DNA of 64,000 bases from Enterococcus hulanensis (GCF_005405485.1 NZ_BJED01000007.1:1-64000); one strand, 5' to 3'. Positions 17,057 through 26,106 are shown, numbered from the stretch's first letter. The notes: generated by a model not told the origin, from the sequence alone. Numbers and translations are program-made.

Positions 17057-18090
17057 TGACTGAAGAAAAGAATAAAATCAATCAAATCTATGATACTTTG
17101 GTCGATTCGGAAGAACCAGGCTTAAATATTCGTGAAAAAGAGATTCTTCACCCCGATGAAACGACGGAAGAATCCACTGAAGCCTTTCAATCAGTGCCTC
17201 AATCGAAGCCTGTCAGCGATTCGGCGATAAACTATTATGATAATCGGGAAGAAAATTATCAAGACTTGTTAAGGTTGATCGACGATGCAGAAAAAGAAAT
17301 CGCTGATCTGAAATTTAGAAAGATTTTGATGGAGTCTGATTTCCCATCATTGTTGGATTACTTCAAGAAAATTTTTGTTGAAGAATCAATGACTGCCTCG
17401 GCAATCGCAAAAGGTGCGTTATTAGAATATTTCACCTTTGAGCTGATCAAGCCTCTGCAAAACCATGATCTGCATCTTTCGACCAATGAATTTTCGACAT
17501 GGGAAAGTAAACATTTCAACCTTTCTTATCGGCTGACTAGTACCAACGAAATCAATTTTAGTTTTATGATGCCGACATCTGATGGGAAATTCCGCAGCGA
17601 GAAGATTAAGCTGATGGAAGTTTATCCTGAAATAATGAAAGTCACTGTTTTAAACGATGCGGTATTGACTTTATTGAAGGATTGCTACAACAAACATATT
17701 TATACGAGTGGGCAGAATTCAATGTTCAGCCGTGAGATGAATGATGTTATGGCTCATATGAAGGATTTAGGCTTCGACTTTGATGAGAATCTTTTAGATA
17801 ATAGCCAACCGTTAGACCTATCAGTAGATCTTACTCATAAGACACCGATTGAAGTTTTAGATAAAATTTTCATCACAACGATGGATAATGAAAATTATGA
17901 TTTCAAAAAGGTTGATGAAAATAGTTATTTAGTCGCGTTGGATGGGAATCAAACGGTGACGATCAAGCAAAATACCGAAGATCAAACCAGCAGCCTGAAA
18001 TTAAATACTGATCGTAAAAATAAATCATTGATCGAATTCTTTGGCAGCTACCCCTTCTTAGTACCGTTGACGATCACTGACGAACAATAA
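17056..18090 (+). CDS. Unknown protein coupled to the coiled-coil gene
   Basis: The 344-residue cytoplasmic protein starts within the stop of the previous gene (TAATG) behind GGGGGGCGG. An acidic, low-complexity N-terminus (about 1-75) is followed by a helical segment (about 75-140) and an alpha/beta domain (about 150-340) rich in Asn/Asp, without motifs I recognise. It closes the two-gene operon ahead of a terminator. The strict coupling suggests the two products form a complex. Confidence 0.65.
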   Translation: MTEEKNKINQIYDTLVDSEEPGLNIREKEILHPDETTEESTEAFQSVPQSKPVSDSAINYYDNREENYQDLLRLIDDAEKEIADLKFRKILMESDFPSLLDYFKKIFVEESMTASAIAKGALLEYFTFELIKPLQNHDLHLSTNEFSTWESKHFNLSYRLTSTNEINFSFMMPTSDGKFRSEKIKLMEVYPEIMKVTVLNDAVLTLLKDCYNKHIYTSGQNSMFSREMNDVMAHMKDLGFDFDENLLDNSQPLDLSVDLTHKTPIEVLDKIFITTMDNENYDFKKVDENSYLVALDGNQTVTIKQNTEDQTSSLKLNTDRKNKSLIEFFGSYPFLVPLTITDEQ

Positions 18091-18100
18091 TGAAACAACG

Positions 18101-18137
18101 AGCGTTGCGCCATTTTTTGGTGTAGCGCTTTTTTTGT
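18101..18137 (+). terminator. Terminator of the two-gene unknown operon
   Basis: A 12-bp stem (18101-18112 with 18118-18129), including three G.T pairs, has a T5 loop and a T tail. Confidence 0.8.
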
Positions 18138-18223
18138 TTTTGGAAGCAGAAACTTCGCCGATAAATTAAGTATATCTCTTTGGAAAATATTAATTTTTTT
18201 GCCTTTTTTTCTAGGAAATCACG

Positions 18224-18259
18224 TTCACTCGTGAAAGTCCGTAAATCCTATGATATACT
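18224..18259 (+). promoter_or_regulatory. asnB promoter with an inverted repeat on its -35 box
   Basis: GTGAAA (18231-18236), a 17-bp spacer and TATACT (18254-18259) lie 56 bp before asnB. TTCAC-TC-GTGAA (18224-18235) is a short inverted repeat overlapping the -35 box and could be a repressor site. Confidence 0.5.
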
Positions 18260-18315
18260 TTGAAAGTTGATATGAAAGAGTATCAGTTTACCATGTTTGA
18301 AAGAGGGTAGAGATT

Positions 18316-20196
18316 GTGTGTGGAATTGTAGGATTTATTGATCGTTCAAATACAACGCAAAAAGAGCAAATTGTTAAAAATATGATGGATACGATTGTTC
18401 ACCGCGGACCAAATAGTGCGGGACAATTTATCGACGGGGGTGCCGCTATAGGTTTTCGTCGTTTGAGCATCATTGACCTTGAGGGCGGTACACAGCCTAT
18501 CAAAAACGAAGATGGAACAAAAATTATTACCTTTAATGGAGAAATTTATAATTATCAAAGCATTCGTGAAGACTTGATCGCCAAAGGCCACATTTTTACG
18601 ACTCACGCTGACACTGAAGTGTTATTGCATGGCTACGAAGAATACGGCATTGATTTGCTGCAAAAAATTCGCGGAATGTTTGCTTTTGTTATTTGGGATA
18701 CAGAAAAACAAGAATTATTCGGCGCGCGCGACCATTTTGGGATCAAGCCGCTTTATTACACGATGATGAATGGTACATTTATGTACGGTTCTGAAATCAA
18801 GAGCTTCCTGCAGCATCCAAACTTTGTTAAAGAGTTGAATAAAGAAGCCTTGAAACCATATATGACGTTCCAGTATTCAGCATTGGATGAAACCTTCTTT
18901 AAAAATGTTTATCGCATCAAAGAAGGCCATTACTTTATCTATAAAGATGGCAAACTAGATATCCAACAGTATTGGGATGTAAAAGAACAAGAAACCAATA
19001 TGACGCTTGAAGAAACTGTTGATTTGATTGATGATACAGTCTTGAAATCGGTCGAAGCTCACCGAATTGCCGATGTTGAGGTTGGTTCATTCTTGTCATC
19101 TGGTGTGGATTCAAGCTATGTTACGGCTGTTTTACGCCCAGAGCATTCTTATTCAATCGGCTTTGGCGATAAAACATACAATGAATCGATCGAAGCAAAG
19201 AAATTGGCAGATTTGATCGATCTGAATAATACATCTCGCGTGGTTACGGGAGATGAAGCCTTTGAATACTTCCCGTTGATCCAATATCATTTGGATGAAC
19301 CTGATTCAAATCCTTCATGTGTGCCGTTATATTTCTTAACAGAGCTAGCTAGCCGTGACGTGCGGGTTGCGCTGAGTGGAGAAGGTGCAGACGAATTATT
19401 TGCCGGCTACCAAGCTTACGGGATGAACACGAAGTCAAAAGCAGTCAAAGTTGTTGCTGAAGGCTTGAAAAAATTACCAAAAGGCATGCGTTACTCGATC
19501 GCTAAAGGACTAAAGGGTAAAACCTTCAAAGGTGCTTTGCACTTGTATACATCATTGGCACCAGCCGAAGAATTCTTTATCGGACAAGCGAAAGTTTTTG
19601 AAGAAGACGAAGCGGTTGATTACCTGCAGCCTGAATACCAACAAAGTCCAACAATTAAGGATATTGTTGATGTTCATTACGAAAAGGTTCAGGATATGTC
19701 TGAAATCAAGAAAATGCAATACTTGGATATGCACCAATGGATGCCAAAGGATATCTTATTGAAAGCTGATAAATTAGCAATGGCTAATTCATTAGAAGTG
19801 CGCGTACCTTTACTAGACAAAGAAATGATGAAAGTCTCTGAAATTGTACCAACTAAATATTTGATTAATGCTGAAAATACAAAATTCGCATTCCGCCAAG
19901 CTGCGGCACGTCATTTGCCAGAAGAATGGTATAACCGTGAAAAACTTGGCTTCCCAGTTCCAATCAAAGACTGGTTGCGTGAAGAAAAATATTATCAAAT
20001 CGTTCGCGACGTGTTCACACAAGACTTCGTAAAAGAATTCTTTGATCAAGACAAAATCGTGAAGCTGTTAGATGATAACTTCGCTGGAACCGCAGATGGT
20101 CGTCGTAAAATCTGGACGATCTATACCTTCTTGACATGGTACCAAGTGTACTTCATCAATGATGGTGCTAAGCCTGTACCGGCTGCAATGGCGTAA
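18316..20196 (+). CDS. asnB: Asparagine synthetase, glutamine-hydrolysing
   Basis: The 626-residue cytoplasmic enzyme makes Asn from Asp, Gln and ATP. GTG 18316 is followed directly by Cys (CGIVGF), the N-terminal nucleophile of the class II glutaminase domain (about 1-200; RGPNSAG, GEIYNY). The synthetase domain shows the PP-loop SSGVDSS (about 257-263), then SGEGADELFAGY and the C-terminal RVPLLD. Length is normal for the family. It is monocistronic with its own promoter. The downstream 330 bp contain a separate promoter and structured RNA. Confidence 0.95.
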   Translation: MCGIVGFIDRSNTTQKEQIVKNMMDTIVHRGPNSAGQFIDGGAAIGFRRLSIIDLEGGTQPIKNEDGTKIITFNGEIYNYQSIREDLIAKGHIFTTHADTEVLLHGYEEYGIDLLQKIRGMFAFVIWDTEKQELFGARDHFGIKPLYYTMMNGTFMYGSEIKSFLQHPNFVKELNKEALKPYMTFQYSALDETFFKNVYRIKEGHYFIYKDGKLDIQQYWDVKEQETNMTLEETVDLIDDTVLKSVEAHRIADVEVGSFLSSGVDSSYVTAVLRPEHSYSIGFGDKTYNESIEAKKLADLIDLNNTSRVVTGDEAFEYFPLIQYHLDEPDSNPSCVPLYFLTELASRDVRVALSGEGADELFAGYQAYGMNTKSKAVKVVAEGLKKLPKGMRYSIAKGLKGKTFKGALHLYTSLAPAEEFFIGQAKVFEEDEAVDYLQPEYQQSPTIKDIVDVHYEKVQDMSEIKKMQYLDMHQWMPKDILLKADKLAMANSLEVRVPLLDKEMMKVSEIVPTKYLINAENTKFAFRQAAARHLPEEWYNREKLGFPVPIKDWLREEKYYQIVRDVFTQDFVKEFFDQDKIVKLLDDNFAGTADGRRKIWTIYTFLTWYQVYFINDGAKPVPAAMA

Positions 20197-20210
20197 ACTA
20201 ATAGTCCAAT

Positions 20211-20239
20211 TTGACAAACATTAACTGTCACGTTAGACT
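20211..20239 (+). promoter_or_regulatory. Strong promoter downstream of asnB
   Basis: A consensus -35 TTGACA (20211-20216), a 17-bp spacer and TAGACT (20234-20239). Transcription would start near 20246, about 280 nt before the mutS2-like gene. Confidence 0.7.
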
Positions 20240-20245
20240 ATCAAT

Positions 20246-20426
20246 AAGGAAACTTAACAAAAATTATGAGGTGTCTTGGTGAGTGTAGTTATTTAATTTG
20301 GAGTAACTTGATAGCGGAAAAAATGACTGTTTACACAGGTTTATTTCGCATGCCAAATTAGATGATACCTATCAAAGCTGATGAATTAGAATTCAAGCTG
20401 TGAAGAGGAATCTTCACAGCTTTTTT
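20246..20426 (+). ncRNA. Candidate structured leader or small RNA upstream of the mutS2-like gene
   Basis: Between a strong promoter and an internal terminator lies about 180 nt with nested pairing. 20270-20276 pairs with 20364-20370, and 20294-20301 pairs perfectly with 20353-20360; inside these, GCGG..TCGC arms cap a CTGT-TTAC-ACAG hairpin. The block GATACCTATC (20364-20373) is also perfectly complementary to GATAGGTATC (20492-20501), just before the mutS2 ribosome binding site, giving an alternative fold. No T-box, PyrR or other consensus was recognised. It is either an independent sRNA or an attenuated 5' leader. Confidence 0.4.
20396..20426 (+). terminator. Terminator inside the mutS2 leader
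   Basis: AGCTGTGAAGA pairs with TCTTCACAGCT around GGAA and runs into a T6 tail. It lies 100 bp before the mutS2-like start and 200 bp after asnB. Confidence 0.85.
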
Positions 20427-20525
20427 GTCGCTTCTGTTTATTAATGAGCTAGCTGCGACGACTATCTCCTTTGTTAAGTTCCCCTGGCCTCGATAGGTAT
20501 CTTTTCATAACGAAAGGAAGAGACC

Positions 20526-22412
20526 ATGAATAACGAAACATTTACAAAAACACAATTTAATGAAATCAAACAACAACTTAGCAGCTACGCAATCAGTAGC
20601 TTCGGGAAAAAACGAATCGCAAACACTCAGCCTCATTCAAAACTATCTGTTGTAGAAAAACGGCTGACGGAAACGACTGAAGCAAAGCAGTTACTTGATA
20701 GCAATCTCCATGTACCCTTTATGGGGCTGCAAAGTATTGAACATATAACGAACCAGCTCGAAAAAGGCTTTGTGCTTACACCGCAAGAGCTGATGGAATA
20801 CGCGGACTTTTTACGCAGCTTGCGTTTGATCCGGCAATTTTTTGAAAAAAATCAAAGTATCGCACCCCTTTTGAATCGTTACGGACAAGGATTGAACGAC
20901 TTCAATGAAATCGAAGAAGAAATTTATCAGGTCATTCGAAATGGAAGAATAGTTGACGATGCTAGTCGCGAACTGCGGCGAGCGCGTCGGGATATCGCGG
21001 AGACTCAAGACAAAATCCAAGAGTTGCTGAAAAAATTTATTCGTCAAAATAAAGAGAAAATGCAAGAAGCGATCATCACTAAACGCAACGATATTTTTAC
21101 CGTTCCTATCAAAGCGGCATATAAGAAACAAATCAAAGGAACGATCGTTGAACTTTCCAGTAAAGGAACGACGGCCTATATCGAACCTAGCAGTGTGAGC
21201 CGTTGGAATGAGCAATTGACCTACCACAAAATGGTAGAAGAAGCCGAAGTTTATCAAATTCTAGCAACCTTGACCGGCTTGTTGGCAGAAGCCTTGCCGC
21301 TGATCCAGCAGAATATCGAGATCATCGCAGAATTTGATCAGATCTTTGCACGGGGGAAATTTAGTCGCGAATTAAAAGGGATCACACCGAAAATAAACGC
21401 TGACGGCTATATTCATTTAATCTCTGCGACTCACCCTTTGATTGAACATGCAGTACCGTTGGATTTGACAATCGGTGAAGATTATCGCGGATTAACTATT
21501 ACCGGTCCAAATGCCGGCGGGAAAACGGTCGTCTTAAAAACGGTCGCACTAATGAGTCTGATGACAATGATCGGTTTGCAGATCCCGGCAAAAGAAGGAA
21601 CGGAGATCGCGATTTTCGAGCAGATTTTTGTTGATATTGGAGACGCGCAAAGTATCGAGAATGCTCTAAGTACCTTTTCTGGACATATGCAGAATATTTC
21701 TGAGATCCTTCGGCAGGCGCGTAAAAATAGTTTGATTCTTCTGGATGAATTAGGCAGCGGGACTGAACCAAATGAAGGTGCGGCCTTGGCGATCGCCATC
21801 ATGGAGGAATTTTACCAAAAGGGCAGTATTTTGATCACGACCACCCATTACGGTGAAATCAAACGCTTTGCTGAACAGCATCCTGATTTCATCACGGCGG
21901 CAATGGACTTTGACGCAGAACATTTAACACCGAAATATCGCTTGCTGATTGGTCAAACTGGTGAAAGTAATGCCCTATGGATTGCGAAAAAGATGGCGAT
22001 CTCTGATCAGATCATCACTAAAGCCCAAAATTATTTTACCGATCGCAATTACAGCCTCGAAAAGAAGAGCTTTAAGAAGCGGACGATGAAGCCGACCACA
22101 GCGGCTGTTGAAATGACTTACTATAAAGGGGACAAAGTGTTCTTGCTGGAACAGCAGAAATCAGCCTTGATCTATCAGGAGATTCCTTTCACTGACAATG
22201 TGAAGGTGTTCTTTGAAGACGAGTTTATCGAAGTGCCTAAACGCCGAATCAAGCTTGAATATCGGGCGACCGAGCTTTATCCAGCGGACTATGAGTTAGA
22301 AAATCTGTTTGAAGACTTCCAGACGCGAAAAGAGCGGCGAGATATTGATCGCGGCTCGAAAAAAGCGCAACGCAAATTAAGAAAAGAAGCATTGCAAAGA
22401 AGACAAGACTAA
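20526..22412 (+). CDS. MutS2-family ATPase without Smr domain
   Basis: The 628-residue protein has MutS2 architecture: core/lever helices with a coiled coil (about 1-290), then the ABC-type ATPase (about 320-510) with Walker A GPNAGGKT, an ST..GHM segment, Walker B LLDELGSGTEPNEG and TTHY. The C-terminus (about 520-628) is basic and lacks the Smr nuclease domain that full MutS2 (about 785 residues) uses in ribosome rescue and recombination control. A natural terminator follows, so this is not a recent truncation. It is likely a stable short paralogue. ATG follows AAAGGAAG and sits downstream of a structured leader. Confidence 0.85.
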   Translation: MNNETFTKTQFNEIKQQLSSYAISSFGKKRIANTQPHSKLSVVEKRLTETTEAKQLLDSNLHVPFMGLQSIEHITNQLEKGFVLTPQELMEYADFLRSLRLIRQFFEKNQSIAPLLNRYGQGLNDFNEIEEEIYQVIRNGRIVDDASRELRRARRDIAETQDKIQELLKKFIRQNKEKMQEAIITKRNDIFTVPIKAAYKKQIKGTIVELSSKGTTAYIEPSSVSRWNEQLTYHKMVEEAEVYQILATLTGLLAEALPLIQQNIEIIAEFDQIFARGKFSRELKGITPKINADGYIHLISATHPLIEHAVPLDLTIGEDYRGLTITGPNAGGKTVVLKTVALMSLMTMIGLQIPAKEGTEIAIFEQIFVDIGDAQSIENALSTFSGHMQNISEILRQARKNSLILLDELGSGTEPNEGAALAIAIMEEFYQKGSILITTTHYGEIKRFAEQHPDFITAAMDFDAEHLTPKYRLLIGQTGESNALWIAKKMAISDQIITKAQNYFTDRNYSLEKKSFKKRTMKPTTAAVEMTYYKGDKVFLLEQQKSALIYQEIPFTDNVKVFFEDEFIEVPKRRIKLEYRATELYPADYELENLFEDFQTRKERRDIDRGSKKAQRKLRKEALQRRQD

Positions 22413-22413
22413 A

Positions 22414-22446
22414 AAACACCTCCAGTTTTTTCGACTGGAGGTGTTT
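22414..22446. terminator. Bidirectional terminator between mutS2-like and LTA synthase genes
   Basis: A 13-bp perfect stem (22414-22426 with 22434-22446) with A- and T-rich flanks serves both converging genes. Confidence 0.9.
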
Positions 22447-22450
22447 CGTT

Positions 22451-24550
22451 TTATTCATATTGCTGATAGGTTTTAGTCTTATATAAGCCAACCGTTGATT
22501 TCTGATTATTCTCGCTGTATAAACTAGAAGACTGTGCGCCTTTTTGACGTTCGATTTCTTCTAAACGCGCCTTTTGATCACGATAATCAAAGGAACTCGG
22601 ATTAATCGAATCTAAGCCGCTATCCTGATAATATCTCAGCAAATCGCCGTTAGTGATTTTATCAGAGGTGATCAATTGCTGATCGACGTCCTGATTCAGT
22701 TCGATAAAGGTTTGTTCTTGCTCCGGCGTTGGTTCAGTGATCACCTCAGCTGTTTGGTTATCATACATTTTGCCACCGTAGAAGGTATATTGCGGTGTGA
22801 CGAAATCACCATCTCTAAAGGCCACAACTTGTTTATGTTCCGGCGAGAACAGATCTTGCCCCAGCTGCAGATATTTCTTCGAATCGATTCCCAGCAAATG
22901 CAGCAGAGTAGGGAGCGCATCAACTTGACCACCATAAGTATGGTTGACGCCGCCATTTGTTGCACCAGGTACATGGATCATGAATGGGACCCGCTGTAAT
23001 TGCGCGTTGTCATAATCTGTCCAAGCATCCGATTCTTTTCCTAATAACGGTGCCAGTTCTCTATTACGCGTATTCGAGATACCGTAATGGTCACCATATA
23101 AGACAAAAATTGAATTGTCATATAGACCGCTGGCTTTCATGTAATCAAAGAACTCTTTTAACGCAGTATCTAAATAGTTCGCTGTAGCAAAATAGCCATT
23201 GATCGTTTCATCCTTCGTATTAGCTAACGGGAACCCATCTTCTTCATTTTTAAAACGAGAATAAGGGTAGTGGTTCGAAACGGTAATAAATTTCGCATAA
23301 AAAGGCTGCTGCAGATGTTCCAAGTATTGAACAGATTGATTCAAGAATGGTTTGTCGTGCATACCGTATTGGAACGAATTATCATCATTGATGTCGTAAT
23401 AAGACGAATCGAAGAAATACTCAAACCCTAGGTGTTTGTAAGTTTTATCCCGATTCCAAAATGAAGCCGAATGACCATGGAATACTGCCGACGTGTAATC
23501 CGCCTTTTGCTTCAAGATATTTGGTGCTGCTTCAAAGGTATTTTTATCACCCATTTGAGTGAAAAGTGCCCCTTGATTCAAACCAAATAATGAGTTTTCC
23601 ATCAACGTTTCCGCATCAGAGGTTTTACCGGCTTTGACCTGATGGAAAAAATTATCGAAGCTATAAGTGCTTTCACCATGATACAAGCTATTTAAAAATG
23701 GCGTAACAGTATGGTTCGCGCCGTTTTCATCAGTCAGTTGGTAATCGATCAAAAACTGTTGGAAACTTTCCAAATGAATGTAGACAACATTTTTGCCTTT
23801 TGCTATGCCGAACATTGAATCATTTGGCTCCGCGTAATGATCTTTAACGTAGCTTTCAACTTCCTTGAGATCATTGGGACTAGCTTCTGCTCGAATTTGG
23901 TTGTTCTGATAGGTTTGATAACCATCATAGACCGTAAAAGCATTCACACCTAGATATTTCACTAAATATTCGCGAGAAAATTGCCGACTCAATAAGCCAG
24001 AGCGATCAATCTCAGCCAGAAAAATATTTCCGCTGCCGATTAAAAGAGAAAGGGCAGTGAGGGCCGCCGCTTGACGGAAACGCGGATATTTCTTATCCAT
24101 CGGAATTTTCTTTTTGATTAATAAAGCAGGCAGCAAGAACAGGTCGATGATATAAAAGACATCGTACAAGCGAAATAATCGAACGGCACTTTCACCTAAG
24201 CCAGTCGAGACTTGGCCGGCACCCAGCATCGTATTGATCGTAATAAAATCAGTAAACTCACGATAATAGACCGCATTCGAAAAGAGCCAAATCGTTAATA
24301 ACGCATAAATGATAAACAATGTCGTATAAGCAACTTTTGAACGCTTGATAAACAGGGCAAGACTGAGCAGTACCATCGAAACGCTTAAAGGATTAATGAT
24401 CAGAATGAATAATTGCATAGGACTTTGAATGCTTAAATGAAAATCAACAACATAGGCAAACATATTTTTCAGCCAAAGTAAGCCAATCAGCAGACTGAAA
24501 AAACCAATTCGTGTTTTTGTAAAATCAATATATTTTTTTAAATGAGACAT
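22451..24550 (-). CDS. ltaS: Lipoteichoic acid synthase family protein
   Basis: This 699-residue membrane enzyme polymerises glycerol phosphate from phosphatidylglycerol. I start at ATG 24550 (MSHLKKYIDF), seven bases after AAGGAG; the ATG at 24556 is only one base from it. About five membrane helices (residues 13-35, 43-68, 75-92, 128-145, 160-178) precede an extracellular sulfatase-fold domain. Catalytic Thr310 is in GKTSDAE, E261 is in HLESFQ, and DHYG is the C-terminal metal site. The tail after about 640 is Gln/Ser-rich. Enterococci often have two LtaS paralogues; which one this is cannot be decided here. Confidence 0.88.
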   Translation of the reverse strand: MSHLKKYIDFTKTRIGFFSLLIGLLWLKNMFAYVVDFHLSIQSPMQLFILIINPLSVSMVLLSLALFIKRSKVAYTTLFIIYALLTIWLFSNAVYYREFTDFITINTMLGAGQVSTGLGESAVRLFRLYDVFYIIDLFLLPALLIKKKIPMDKKYPRFRQAAALTALSLLIGSGNIFLAEIDRSGLLSRQFSREYLVKYLGVNAFTVYDGYQTYQNNQIRAEASPNDLKEVESYVKDHYAEPNDSMFGIAKGKNVVYIHLESFQQFLIDYQLTDENGANHTVTPFLNSLYHGESTYSFDNFFHQVKAGKTSDAETLMENSLFGLNQGALFTQMGDKNTFEAAPNILKQKADYTSAVFHGHSASFWNRDKTYKHLGFEYFFDSSYYDINDDNSFQYGMHDKPFLNQSVQYLEHLQQPFYAKFITVSNHYPYSRFKNEEDGFPLANTKDETINGYFATANYLDTALKEFFDYMKASGLYDNSIFVLYGDHYGISNTRNRELAPLLGKESDAWTDYDNAQLQRVPFMIHVPGATNGGVNHTYGGQVDALPTLLHLLGIDSKKYLQLGQDLFSPEHKQVVAFRDGDFVTPQYTFYGGKMYDNQTAEVITEPTPEQEQTFIELNQDVDQQLITSDKITNGDLLRYYQDSGLDSINPSSFDYRDQKARLEEIERQKGAQSSSLYSENNQKSTVGLYKTKTYQQYE

Positions 24551-24669
24551 TTGCATGCTCCTTAGATTTATTTTCCATATTCTTCAATAGTTTATCGGTT
24601 TTTAAGGCGAAGGTCAAACTGAACAATGTTGGAAACGCTGATATACCAATATCCGGATAAGTTTTTAAT

Positions 24670-24697
24670 CTGAATATTAATAATTCTTAATATTCAG
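24670..24697. repeat. Perfect AT-rich inverted repeat between divergent genes
   Basis: CTGAATATTAA (24670-24680) and TTAATATTCAG (24687-24697) are perfect 11-bp arms with a 6-nt centre and no T tail. It lies about midway between the divergent ltaS and tautomerase genes, so it is more likely an operator than a terminator. Confidence 0.6.
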
Positions 24698-24798
24698 AGC
24701 CGCTGTCTGGAATAACTTTATTTTCACCGGAAGTTCTCAAGTCGGCTGAATTGTTTCATAGATGTTATACTATGCAGAAATAAAGGGAGGATATGCCG

Positions 24799-25188
24799 AT
24801 GCCATTAATGAAAATCGATATGATCAAAGGAAGAAATGAAGATGAAATCAAAGAAATTCTGGATATTTCTTATCAAGTAATGCTGGAGGCTTTTCATGCT
24901 CCAGAGGGCGATCGCTATCAAATAGTCAATCAACACGAACCATTCGAAATGCAGATTCTTGATACAGGCTTAGGCTTTGAACGAACCGATCAAGTGATCG
25001 TTTTCAGTCTAACCACAAGACCACGTACCAGCGAAGAAAAGCAAAACTTTTATTCTCAGTTAGTGAAGGAATTAGAGGACCAGCTTGGCATCAAACCAGA
25101 AGATGTAATGATTAACCTGACAGTCAATTCAGATGAAGACTGGAGCTTTGGTTTTGGCCGAGCGCAATTTTTAACTGGCGAGTTGTAA
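24799..25188 (+). CDS. Tautomerase superfamily protein
   Basis: The 129-residue protein starts at ATG 24799, giving MPLMKIDM with Pro2, the catalytic base of 4-oxalocrotonate tautomerase-like enzymes. The alternative ATG 24793 is only two bases from the GGGAGG site. At this length it is the longer, double-unit type (two beta-alpha-beta halves; second half starts near LTTRPRTSEEK). The substrate is unknown. It is followed 14 bp later by the lipoprotein gene on the same strand. Confidence 0.8.
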   Translation: MPLMKIDMIKGRNEDEIKEILDISYQVMLEAFHAPEGDRYQIVNQHEPFEMQILDTGLGFERTDQVIVFSLTTRPRTSEEKQNFYSQLVKELEDQLGIKPEDVMINLTVNSDEDWSFGFGRAQFLTGEL

Positions 25189-25202
25189 GCAGGGGGAAAT
25201 GT

Positions 25203-25994
25203 ATGAAAAAAGTAATCGCGATTATTGCATTTCTATTTATTTTAGGCGGCTGTCAGTCAAATTCAGCAAATAAGGAAGCGACTGGCACTTCAAAATCCAC
25301 TGCAGAAAAAAATATTTCTAAAGCTTCCGACAAAACGAGTGCTGCAAAAGAATCTTCCAGTACACAACAATCACAGGAGGATAAAAAAATGGATATAGCT
25401 CCAGGAAGTTTACTCCAAGCAGTTTCAGCAAACGATTCAGCAAAAGTAGCCGCAATTTTAAAAGCAAAAACAGATTCGATTGATGAAGTGAACGATAAAA
25501 ATGAAACACCGTTAATGATCGCGGTCCATAATAATCAAATCGAGATAGCCAAGAAATTGATAGACGCAGGAGCAAATGTAAATAAACAGGATACTATCGA
25601 GGATAGTCCTTATTTGTACGCAGGAGCTGAAGGCAGAACCGAGATTTTAACCTATATGCTAGCTCATAGTACGCCAGATCAATCAATTACCAACCGTTTT
25701 GGCGGAAACGTGCTGATTCCAGCCGCTGAAAAAGGTCATCTGGCTAACGTAAAGTTGCTGCTGGCTGATGGTCGAGTAAATATCAATCATCAAAATGATT
25801 ATGGCTACACAGCATTGATTGAAGCCGTTGCATTAAGAGACGGATCGCAAGTTTATCAAGACATCGTGGCAGAATTACTAAGAAACGGCGCCGATCCAAA
25901 CATCGTTGATAACTATGGCAAATCAGCAAAAGATTACGCTAATGAACTCGGTTACGGAAACATCTCTAAAATGCTGGAGGAAAACTCACAGTAA
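25203..25994 (+). CDS. Ankyrin-repeat lipoprotein
   Basis: The 263-residue surface lipoprotein has an N-terminal signal with lipobox LGGC (Cys17). A Ser/Thr/Lys-rich linker (about 18-65) is followed by about five ankyrin repeats (70-260), e.g. NETPLMIAVHNNQIEIAKKLIDAGANVN and YGYTALIEAV...LLRNGADPN. It is anchored outside the membrane and probably binds a protein partner, which is unknown. It is probably co-transcribed with the tautomerase. Confidence 0.9.
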   Translation: MKKVIAIIAFLFILGGCQSNSANKEATGTSKSTAEKNISKASDKTSAAKESSSTQQSQEDKKMDIAPGSLLQAVSANDSAKVAAILKAKTDSIDEVNDKNETPLMIAVHNNQIEIAKKLIDAGANVNKQDTIEDSPYLYAGAEGRTEILTYMLAHSTPDQSITNRFGGNVLIPAAEKGHLANVKLLLADGRVNINHQNDYGYTALIEAVALRDGSQVYQDIVAELLRNGADPNIVDNYGKSAKDYANELGYGNISKMLEENSQ

Positions 25995-26020
25995 GTCGTT
26001 TAATAATAGAAGATACAGTA

Positions 26021-26056
26021 AAAGGAGGCTTGTTTTAGTCTCCTTTGAAATTTTTT
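26021..26056 (+). terminator. Terminator of the ankyrin lipoprotein
   Basis: AAAGGAG (26021-26027) pairs with CTCCTTT (26040-26046), then a T-rich tail follows. Confidence 0.75.
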
Positions 26057-26059
26057 ATT

Positions 26060-26106
26060 CTAGTTTACATAATATACATTAAGCAAAGTTACATACGATA
26101 AACTAG
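26060..26106. repeat. Short inverted repeat beside the IS30 remnant
   Basis: CTAGTTTA (26060-26067) and TAAACTAG (26099-26106) are perfect 8-bp arms 31 bp apart, with similar TATACAT-type sequence inside and after. 26107-26211 holds no recognisable gene. Confidence 0.4.

Noticed and set aside
20246-20426. 6S RNA
   Set aside because: A long hairpin with a bulge is possible, but the 5' and 3' ends do not pair into the closing stem expected for 6S RNA, so I left it as an unnamed candidate.
20364-20501. MITE bounded by the GATACCTATC/GATAGGTATC inverted repeat
   Set aside because: No target duplication was seen, and the segment lies in a promoter-terminator arrangement, which fits a regulatory leader better.
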